From NCBI RefSeq assembly GCF_023896955.1, contig NZ_JAMHIW010000017.1:62001-126000 (forward strand): 64,000 bases of DNA. The letters are read 5' to 3'. The translations under genes and the position numbers were made by a program. The notes beneath the pieces are model-generated. The model ran no database searches. It was not told the origin of the DNA and saw nothing but the letters and a program-made list of their open reading frames with translations. This document shows positions 58,242 to 64,000 of the stretch, one piece after another. The DNA comes from Micromonospora sp. RHAY321 (GTDB lineage: Bacteria > Actinomycetota > Actinomycetes > Mycobacteriales > Micromonosporaceae). Position 1 is the first letter of the stretch. Every line of letters starts with the position of its first letter.

Positions 58242-58272
58242 GTCGGTGCTGGTGCGTCTGCCGGTGCTCCGG

Positions 58273-58755
58273 TCAGGCCTTCTTGGTCAGGCACAGCAGG
58301 TAGCCCGTCTTGCCCGGCTTGATGCTGTAGAAGAGGTACCCCTCTTGGCCTTCCTTGAGGTACTGGTCACACGCGGTGCCGGCCTTGGCCTGGGTCTCGG
58401 TCTGCCCGTCCACCCGACCGACCACGTTGTACGCCGCGTCGGTGGAGGTGCACTCGACGACCTTGGCGCCGTTGACCTCCTCCTCCTCGGTACCGGTGAT
58501 CTCGGGCAGCTCCGCGATGCAGTCGCCGGCCTTGGCGTCGGCGGTCTCGTCCTTGTTCAGGTAGTTGCCGATCGCCGAGCCGATGCCGAACTTCAGACCC
58601 GCGATCACGAGGAACACGACGATCGCGCCGATGATGCCGAGCGCCTTCTTTCCACCGGACTTCTTCGCCTCCGGCTCGCTCGGCGGCGGCGTCGCGACGG
58701 CCGGCTGGGGCGGCGCGGCGTCGGACGCGGGGGGCGGTGCGACCTGCTCTGACAC
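58273..58755 (-). CDS. Single-span exported protein (LppU/SCO3897-like)
   Basis: A 160-residue protein with a Pro/Ala-rich cytoplasmic start, one helix (ALGIIGAIVVFLVIAGLKFG, residues ~38-57) and an extracellular domain. Four cysteines (GDCIAEL, VECTS, ACDQYL, LLCLTKK) suggest two disulfides. The arrangement resembles small actinobacterial LppU/SCO3897-type proteins of unknown function. GTG 58755 has GGAAGG upstream; minus-strand TACGGT near 58792 may be the -10. Confidence 0.72.
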   Translation of the reverse strand: MSEQVAPPPASDAAPPQPAVATPPPSEPEAKKSGGKKALGIIGAIVVFLVIAGLKFGIGSAIGNYLNKDETADAKAGDCIAELPEITGTEEEEVNGAKVVECTSTDAAYNVVGRVDGQTETQAKAGTACDQYLKEGQEGYLFYSIKPGKTGYLLCLTKKA

Positions 58756-58885
58756 GGGGGTTCCTTCCGAGGGGTTGATGAGCAGACGACACCGTAACGA
58801 TCATTGATTTCCGGCGTCGTCCCGCTCGCCTCGTCCGTTCAGCCAATTCCCAGACTCGTGTGCATGATCTGGTTCACACCGTCCT

Positions 58886-59893
58886 TCAGCCGGTCACGGT
58901 GGGAGTCGGTTCGCCGCTCGGCGTGCTGGTGGGCGTCACGGTCGGTGGCGTCGTCGGAGTCGCCGTCGGTGCCGGGCTCGGCGTCGCGGTCGGTTCCGGG
59001 GTCGGCGTCGTCGACGGCGTCGTGGTCGCTCCGGGCGCGCCCGGAGCGCGAGGCCCGAAAGGCGCCTGGTCCGGGCAGTACGGGTACGCCCGCAGCAGTG
59101 GCTTGCCGTAGACCTCGGCGGGGTCCGCACAGTCCGGGTAGCCGAGCCGGATCGGGTCGCCGTTCTGGTCGAAGAGCCGGGCGTTCTCCACGAGCCGGCC
59201 CTCGCTGTCGTAGACGAAGACGTCCCGGATCCGGTCGTACGGGTTGTTGACCGCCGTCGGGTCGTAGCCGTACTCGTCGTAGCGCATTCGGTCCTCCGCC
59301 TGCATCAGGGCGGCGAACGCGAAGACCACCAGCACCGCACTGCCGATCTGCAGCGCCGCACGCGGCCAGCGGGTCAGCCGGGCGGAGCGGCGACCGAGCC
59401 AGATCGACGCGAGCACGAAGGCGACCAGCATGATGAGGCCGGCGAGCAGTTCGCCACCGAAGCGGGGCAGCAGGCCGAAGCTGCCGCCGGTGCTGACCAC
59501 GGTGACCAGCATCGCCGCGAGGTAACCGCGCAGCACCCACCACCCGGGACGCAGCAGCCGGAGGAAGTCGCTGGCGGTCTCGTAGCCCAGCGGTGGGCCG
59601 AGCCGGGTGTCGACGGCGCGCAGCCGGCGGCGGAACCGGACCACGGTGGCGGCGACCCGCTGGTCGAGGTTGCGGGTGCTGGCCGGGGCACCGGCGGCGG
59701 CGCGCAGCTCGGCGGCGTACGCCTCGGGCTCACCCAGCCGCTCGACCAGCGTGCCGTCGGCCTCGGCGGCCACCTCGGCGAGGTGGTCGGGCAGGTCCTC
59801 GGTCAGCTCGTCGCGCCGGTTGGGCGGCAGGTCGGCCAGGGCCGCGCGGACCCGCGCCACGTAGTCGGTGATCTCCTGCTCCGTGACGGTCAT
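58886..59893 (-). CDS. HAAS-domain membrane protein with Pro-Thr tail
   Basis: A 335-residue protein. The N-terminal HAAS/DUF1700 domain (EITDYVARVRAALADLPPNR, residues ~7-90) is followed by about four helices and an external part of ~110 residues. That part ends in ~50 residues almost wholly of Pro, Thr, Ser and Ala, possibly a glycosylated or wall-spanning stalk. HAAS proteins typically pair with PadR regulators; the ATG here overlaps the PadR stop by 4 bp. Function beyond sensing is unknown. Confidence 0.83.
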   Translation of the reverse strand: MTVTEQEITDYVARVRAALADLPPNRRDELTEDLPDHLAEVAAEADGTLVERLGEPEAYAAELRAAAGAPASTRNLDQRVAATVVRFRRRLRAVDTRLGPPLGYETASDFLRLLRPGWWVLRGYLAAMLVTVVSTGGSFGLLPRFGGELLAGLIMLVAFVLASIWLGRRSARLTRWPRAALQIGSAVLVVFAFAALMQAEDRMRYDEYGYDPTAVNNPYDRIRDVFVYDSEGRLVENARLFDQNGDPIRLGYPDCADPAEVYGKPLLRAYPYCPDQAPFGPRAPGAPGATTTPSTTPTPEPTATPSPAPTATPTTPPTVTPTSTPSGEPTPTVTG

Positions 59894-60222
59894 GCCGCCA
59901 TCCCCCGATCGTCGAGCAGACTGTCCATGGTGGTGGCGAACGAGCGCCAGAGCTTTCCGGAGCGGGTCAACTGGTCCCGCCCCGCAGCGTTGAGTGAGTA
60001 GTACTTGCGGTGCGGGCCGGATTCGCTCGGCACGACGTAGGTGGTGAGCAGGCCGGCGGCGAAGAGACGGCGCAGCGTGCCGTAGACCGAGGCGTCGCCG
60101 ACCTCCTCCAGCCCGGCCTCCCGGAGTCGGCGCAGGATGTCGTAGCCGTAGCCGTCCTCCTCCCGGAGAACGGCCAGGACGGCGAGGTCGAGCACGCCCT
60201 TCAGCAACTGTGTGGTGTCCAC
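59890..60222 (-). CDS. PadR family transcriptional regulator
   Basis: A 110-residue winged-helix repressor (LLKGVLDLAVLAVLREEDGYG, then VYGTLRRLFAAGLLTTY with the wing SGPHRKYYSLNAAG). The start is set at GTG 60222 because TTGACG-18 bp-TAGTGT on the minus strand ends 7 nt before it, so the mRNA should be leaderless; GTG 60231 would lie within the -10. An imperfect 24-bp palindrome overlaps this promoter, suggesting autoregulation. It is coupled to the HAAS gene. Confidence 0.9.
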   Translation of the reverse strand: MDTTQLLKGVLDLAVLAVLREEDGYGYDILRRLREAGLEEVGDASVYGTLRRLFAAGLLTTYVVPSESGPHRKYYSLNAAGRDQLTRSGKLWRSFATTMDSLLDDRGMAA

Positions 60223-60259
60223 GCATTGCACACTAGTGCGTATTGCGAAGTAGCGTCAA
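60223..60259 (-). promoter_or_regulatory. PadR promoter and candidate operator
   Basis: On the minus strand TTGACG (60259-60254) and TAGTGT (60235-60230) are 18 bp apart. An imperfect palindrome (60223-60246, 18 of 24 positions symmetric) is centred on CACTAGTG over the -10. PadR binding there would block transcription. Confidence 0.6.
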
Positions 60260-60302
60260 CGCTATCGCCCAGCGCGTCCAGCCCTGCTTCACACGCCTGG
60301 CG

Positions 60303-61244
60303 CTACCGCAGACTCCAGGCGATGCCGTCGAGGATGTCGTGCTCCGAGGCGACCACCGACGGCATCCCGGCCCGCTCCATGATCACGCGGAGCACCAGCG
60401 CACCCGCGCCGATCACGTCGGCCCGGCCCGGATGCATCACCGGGTTCGCCAGCCGCTGCTCGCGGGTCCAGCTCAGCAGGTCCGTGGTCACCTGGGCCAC
60501 CGCCTCGTACGACACCCGGGCGTGGTGGATCCGCTCCGGGTCGTACTCCCGCAGGCCCTGGGCGAGGGCGACCACGGTGGTGACCGACCCGGCGAGACCG
60601 ACCAGGGTGGCCGCCTCCCGCCCGGGCACCACCGCGAGCGCCCGGTCCACCGCCGCCGCGATGTCGGCCTGCGCGGCGGCGACCTGCTCCTCCGACGGCG
60701 GGTCACCGGGCAGGTGCCGCTCGGTCATCCGGACACAGCCGATGTCCACCGAGATCGCCGCCCGCACCCCGCCGGCCCGGTCGCCGACCACGAACTCGGT
60801 GGAACCGCCACCGATGTCGACGACCAGGAACGGCTCCTTCGCGTCAGCGGGGAGCCCGCGCACCGCACCTGTGAACGAGAGCCGGGCCTCGTCGTCTCCG
60901 GTGACCACCTCCGGCGCGACCCCGAGGGTGCGCTGCACCATGTCGGTGAAGTCGGCGGCGTTGGCGGCGTCTCGGGAGGCCGAGGTGGCGCACATCCGCA
61001 CCCGCTCCGCACCCAGCTTCTCGATGTCGGCGGCGTACGACGCCAGCGCCACCCGGGTCCGCTCGATCGCCTCCGGGGCCAGCCGGCCGGTCCGGTCCAC
61101 GCCCTGCCCCAGCCGGACGATCTCCATGCGCCGGGTCAGGTCGACCAGCGGCGCCTGCGGCCCGGCCGACTCCTCGGGCAGGTCGGCGACCAGCAGTCGG
61201 ATCGAGTTCGTCCCGCAGTCGATGGCCGCCACACGCGTCGTCAC
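60303..61244 (-). CDS. Ppx/GppA family phosphatase
   Basis: A 313-residue actin-fold hydrolase acting on polyphosphate or pppGpp. The N-terminal phosphate loop is VAAIDCGTNSIRLLVADL and the second loop is FLVVDIGGGSTEFVVGD. It is the short actinobacterial form without the C-terminal HD-like domain, often only weakly active on these substrates. GTG 61244 is leaderless (TAAGGT 6 nt before). From memory, it usually lies beside DUF501 and enolase genes; here three genes intervene. Confidence 0.9.
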   Translation of the reverse strand: MTTRVAAIDCGTNSIRLLVADLPEESAGPQAPLVDLTRRMEIVRLGQGVDRTGRLAPEAIERTRVALASYAADIEKLGAERVRMCATSASRDAANAADFTDMVQRTLGVAPEVVTGDDEARLSFTGAVRGLPADAKEPFLVVDIGGGSTEFVVGDRAGGVRAAISVDIGCVRMTERHLPGDPPSEEQVAAAQADIAAAVDRALAVVPGREAATLVGLAGSVTTVVALAQGLREYDPERIHHARVSYEAVAQVTTDLLSWTREQRLANPVMHPGRADVIGAGALVLRVIMERAGMPSVVASEHDILDGIAWSLR

Positions 61245-61250
61245 GCAGCA

Positions 61251-61256
61251 ACCTTA
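61251..61256 (-). promoter_or_regulatory. -10 element of leaderless Ppx/GppA promoter
   Basis: Minus-strand TAAGGT is followed by TGCTGC and GTG 61244. Confidence 0.5.
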
Positions 61257-61308
61257 CGGCAGGACTGGCGGCCCCCCGGCGGCTTGTCCGGTCGGGGCGA
61301 CCAGCGGA

Positions 61309-62292
61309 TCACGCCTCCGGGCCCCCACCCAGCAGACCCGCACCGAGCGGTGTCACGTGGTGCCGGACGGCCCCACCGTCCCGCTCACTGACGATCAGGC
61401 CGGCCTCCCGCAGCGCGCTGGCGTGCTCCGAGGCCGACGAGAGACTGATCCCGACGGCCCGGGACAGCACGGTCGTGCTCAGCCCACCCTCGTCCGCGAG
61501 CCGCCGCAGCACCAGCGCCCGGGTCGCGCCCAGCAGCCGCCCGACGGGATCCGCCCCCGCCGTGGCGGCCCCGTGCGGCATCGGCGCCGGATAGACGAGC
61601 AGGACCGGGTGGCCCGGCTCGACCAGGACCCGGGGACGCGGACCGGCCAACGGGGAGGGCAGCAGGACGAGCCCGTGGCCGGTGCCGCTCACCTCCCCAC
61701 CCCACCAGGTCCGTATCTCCAGCACCGGCTCCCGCCAGCGGATCGCCGGGTGCAGCCCGGCGAAGAGCCCGTCCAGCCCGTGCAGTGCCAGTCGCCGGCT
61801 GGCGCAGGTCACCTGCCGGCGGTGCGTGGACACCAGATCGCTCCAGTGCGGCGCGAGGACGGCGTCGAACCAGGTCCGTACCGCCCCACCGAACAGGTCC
61901 AGCACCTCCGGGTCGGCCGCCGCGAACCTCCGCCGTAGCGGGGTGGCGGCCGAGTGGGCGTACGCGTCGGTGACCTCGGCCCGGACCCGCCGCGCCGGCG
62001 TGGCCCGGATCGCCTCCAGACCGGCCGCCACGGACTCCAGACCGCCGAAGGGGGTGACGAAGTCCGGCAGACGACCCCGGTCGGGCAGCAGGTGGCGCAG
62101 GATCGCCGTGGCCGCCTGGGCGTCGCCCGCTCCCTCGACCGCCGCCGCCCGCTCGGCCAGAGCCGGTGCCATCGCCGCGACCGTGGGATCACGCAGCCAC
62201 TGACCCGCCAGCAGCGCGGTCCCGACCGGGTGCAGCCGGTCCGCGAACCGCACCCGGCACAGGTCCGCCGGCCCGAGCTGAAGGCGAAGCAT
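61309..62292 (-). CDS. ArsR-type winged-helix regulator, paralogue of 1718-2716
   Basis: A 327-residue protein with the same layout as the gene at 1718-2716. A ~255-residue DUF5937-like domain starts MLRLQLGPADLCRVRF, and a C-terminal winged helix follows (GLSTTVLSRAVGISLSSASE, then HASALREAGLIVSERDGGAV). Both proteins share segments such as LPDFVTPFGGLES (against FPDFLTPYASVDG). ATG 62292 is the first sensible start. It is divergent from the esterase lipoprotein gene, a plausible target. Confidence 0.78.
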   Translation of the reverse strand: MLRLQLGPADLCRVRFADRLHPVGTALLAGQWLRDPTVAAMAPALAERAAAVEGAGDAQAATAILRHLLPDRGRLPDFVTPFGGLESVAAGLEAIRATPARRVRAEVTDAYAHSAATPLRRRFAAADPEVLDLFGGAVRTWFDAVLAPHWSDLVSTHRRQVTCASRRLALHGLDGLFAGLHPAIRWREPVLEIRTWWGGEVSGTGHGLVLLPSPLAGPRPRVLVEPGHPVLLVYPAPMPHGAATAGADPVGRLLGATRALVLRRLADEGGLSTTVLSRAVGISLSSASEHASALREAGLIVSERDGGAVRHHVTPLGAGLLGGGPEA

Positions 62293-62388
62293 GGAAACAG
62301 CCTGCCCGCCTTCGCCCTGGACCGAAAGGGTTGATCCACGATCGGAGCGCCTCCAGTGTGGACCTCGGGTCGACGAGGGGTGGCCGAC

Positions 62389-63279
62389 GTGCGGCGGATG
62401 GTGGCAGTGCTGACGGGGCTGTGCCTCATCGCGGTGGCCGTGGCGTGTGCTGAGCGGGGGCGACCCTCGTCGACCCCGTCCGCCCAACCCTCGGCGTCCA
62501 GCGAACGCCCGGCGCCCGGCGACCACCGGCTCACCCTGCGGCACAACGGGTTGGACCGCACCTACCTGCTGCACGCCCCGCCCGGGTACGACCCGAACCG
62601 CCCGTCCGCGCTGGTCATCGCCCTGCACTTCTACCCCGGAGCCGGCGCCCTGATGCGGGAGCTGGGCGGCCTCGACGCCAGGGCCGACCAGGACAACGTC
62701 CTGGTCGCCTATCCCGACGGGCAGAGCGGCGGCTTCAACGCGCTGGTCTGCTGCGGAACCCTGGACGACGTGGGCTTCCTCAACGCCCTCACCGACCACC
62801 TGGTGCGGACCTGGCGGGCGGACCCCAACCGGGTCTTCCTCACCGGCATCTCCAACGGCGGCGACATGAGCTTCCGGGCGGCGGTGGAAGGCGACGGCAG
62901 GTTCGCCGCGATCGGAGTGGTCAGCGGCGGCTACAGCGGAACGCTGACCAGGGCCGAGGACTACCTACCGAAGAAACCGGTCTCCGTGATCACCTTCATC
63001 GGCGGCCAGGACCGGTACGCCTCGATCTTCCAGACGGGCATCCGGACCTGGCAGCAGCGACTCAAGTGCCGGCCGGCCCCGCAGAAGTCCGGGGCGCCGG
63101 GGGTGACCCTGACCGTGGCCCGCTGCGCCGACGGCAGCGACGTCAACGTCCACACCATCGCCGACATGGGCCACAGCTGGCCGGGGGCGGCATCCGGTCA
63201 GCTCGCCGCACCCGCCGCGGGCCTGTCGGCCACCGACCTGATGTGGGACTTCTTCAAGACCCACCCCCGCCGGGCCTGA
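62389..63279 (+). CDS. Exported PHB-depolymerase-like esterase, probable lipoprotein
   Basis: A 296-residue alpha/beta hydrolase of the LpqC/PHB depolymerase group. The N-terminus VRRMVAVLTGLCLIAVAVAC looks like a lipoprotein signal with a weak lipobox (AVAC), then a Ser/Pro-rich linker. Catalytic parts: oxyanion LVIALHFYPGAG, nucleophile FLTGISNGGDMSF and histidine DMGHSWPG. The start is GTG 62389, with CGAGGGG 8 nt upstream; ATG 62356 is a longer alternative. Natural substrate unknown; polyester or feruloyl-type esters are possible. Confidence 0.82.
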   Translation: MRRMVAVLTGLCLIAVAVACAERGRPSSTPSAQPSASSERPAPGDHRLTLRHNGLDRTYLLHAPPGYDPNRPSALVIALHFYPGAGALMRELGGLDARADQDNVLVAYPDGQSGGFNALVCCGTLDDVGFLNALTDHLVRTWRADPNRVFLTGISNGGDMSFRAAVEGDGRFAAIGVVSGGYSGTLTRAEDYLPKKPVSVITFIGGQDRYASIFQTGIRTWQQRLKCRPAPQKSGAPGVTLTVARCADGSDVNVHTIADMGHSWPGAASGQLAAPAAGLSATDLMWDFFKTHPRRA

Positions 63280-63822
63280 CTACAGGCGTAGCAGCATCCG
63301 GGTGTTGCCCAGCGTGTTCGGCTTGACCCGCTCCAGGTCCAGGAACTCGGCGACACCCTCGTCGTACGACCGCAGCAGCTGCTCGTAGACCGGCTGCGGC
63401 ACCGGCGCTCCGTCGATCGCCTGGAACCCGAACGAGGCGAAGAACCGGGTCTCGAAGGTGAGCACGAAGATCCGCGCCACACCCAGCTCCCGGGCCGCGT
63501 CGATCAACTCACCCACCAGCCGGTGGCCGATCCGCCGGCCCCGACAGGACGGATCCACGGCCACCGTCCGGATCTCGGCCAGGTCCTCCCACATCACGTG
63601 CAGCGCGCCGCAGCCGACCACCGCGTCGTCCGAGGCCCGGACCGCCACCCGGAACTCCTGCACGTCCTCGTACAGGGTCACGGTGGCCTTGCTCAGCAGC
63701 CGCCGGTCGTCGGTATACGTGTCGACCAGCCGCCGGATGCCCCGCACATCCCCGGTGCGAGCCCGTCGCACCAGGATCTGGCCCTCGGCACCCGCCACCG
63801 ACGACACGGCGTCCGCGCTCAT
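63280..63822 (-). CDS. Amino-acid N-acetyltransferase (short ArgA-like GNAT)
   Basis: A 180-residue GNAT enzyme resembling the stand-alone N-acetylglutamate synthase of actinobacteria (Rv2747 type, from memory), the first step of arginine synthesis. The acetyl-CoA loop is VDPSCRGRRIGHRLVGELID; IFVLTFETRFFASFGFQAID and TLGNTRMLLRL are group-typical. It lacks the kinase-like domain of classical ArgA. ATG 63822 overlaps the DUF501 stop (ATGA). Another small-molecule acetyltransferase role is possible. Confidence 0.83.
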   Translation of the reverse strand: MSADAVSSVAGAEGQILVRRARTGDVRGIRRLVDTYTDDRRLLSKATVTLYEDVQEFRVAVRASDDAVVGCGALHVMWEDLAEIRTVAVDPSCRGRRIGHRLVGELIDAARELGVARIFVLTFETRFFASFGFQAIDGAPVPQPVYEQLLRSYDEGVAEFLDLERVKPNTLGNTRMLLRL

Positions 63823-64000
63823 TCGGTTGCCGGTACGTCCACGCACGGGCCGGCCGTCCACCAGGGCTCGACCAGCTCCAGCGTCTCGTCGCCGAACGGG
63901 TTCACCCCGGGGCCGGCGCCCAACGCGTGCCCCAGGTGCACGTGCAGGCACTTCACCCGGCCCGGCATCCCGCCCGCCGAGATGCCGGCGATCTCCGGCA
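63819..64000 (-). CDS. DUF501 protein, 3' part
   Basis: Only the last 59 residues are in the window; the frame is open to the edge. The sequence ISAGGMPGRVKCLHVHLGHA followed by GPGVNPFGDETLELVEPWW is the conserved end of DUF501, an actinobacterial family of unknown function usually near eno and ppx genes. Its stop overlaps the start of the acetyltransferase gene. Confidence 0.85.
   Translation of the reverse strand, partial: PEIAGISAGGMPGRVKCLHVHLGHALGAGPGVNPFGDETLELVEPWWTAGPCVDVPATE

Overview
The window is high-GC actinobacterial chromosome, most like Micromonospora or a relative (inference). Evidence: GTG/TTG starts are common. There are F420 genes (cofD, cofE), mycothiol conjugate amidase, a tRNA-Leu(UAA), Bcr/CflA and Bax-inhibitor membrane proteins, and actinobacterial families (DUF501, DUF4307, TIGR03089, HAAS/PadR). 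I see no insertion sequence, prophage, CRISPR array or rRNA. It reads as ordinary core chromosome with dense housekeeping and membrane genes.

Layout. 1-7.8 kb: the end of cofD, cofE carrying an unusual C-terminal tail, an ArsR-type regulator, a leaderless divergent pair (unknown protein / NUDIX), GDP-mannose synthesis and a glycosyltransferase, and TIGR03089. 7.9-15.7 kb: acetoacetate-CoA ligase, a thioesterase facing a membrane protein across 23 bp, an MFS exporter, a FadE25-like acyl-CoA dehydrogenase and UDP-glucose dehydrogenase. 15.9-20.8 kb: one 1631-residue zinc-ribbon membrane protein with an internal duplication. 20.9-22.6 kb: purK-purE. 22.7-32.3 kb: a YyaL-type thioredoxin protein, a secreted PI-PLC-like protein, an unknown secreted protein, a GGDEF-EAL protein, a small membrane protein with mca, DUF4307 and greA. 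32.3-38.4 kb: ilvA, a DUF4328 protein, an amidase, metB, a HIT protein and msrA. 38.4-38.7 kb: a gap holding a promoter, a tiny ORF with near-complete 16S-tail complementarity, and a strong RNA stem ahead of rnz. 38.7-48.5 kb: rnz, GNAT, an HtrA-type protease, cbs, a YkvA protein, two SGNH hydrolases, thiolase and two Bax-inhibitor proteins. 48.6 kb: tRNA-Leu(UAA). 48.8-64 kb: a GT-C-like membrane protein, ndh, a seven-gene run (dienelactone hydrolase, uracil-DNA glycosylase, DUF4129, unknown, MoxR, DUF58, membrane protein), HAAS/PadR, Ppx/GppA, a second ArsR-like regulator, an esterase lipoprotein, an ArgA-like acetyltransferase and the end of a DUF501 gene.

Two themes cross the window. First, many genes carry a TANNNT -10 element ending 6-8 nt before the start codon, so leaderless mRNAs should be common. 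The tightest cases are two divergent pairs, 23 and 39 bp apart. Second, most convergent gene pairs are separated by perfect GC-rich hairpins with no U tract. From memory, the gene order matches two mycobacterial blocks (around Rv3261-Rv3276 and Rv1074-Rv1084) placed side by side, with the junction near 22.6 kb.

The best candidates for something undescribed are the tiny ORF and RNA structure before rnz, the duplicated zinc-ribbon membrane giant, the overlapping divergent leaderless promoters, and the shortened reductase part of CofE/FbiB.
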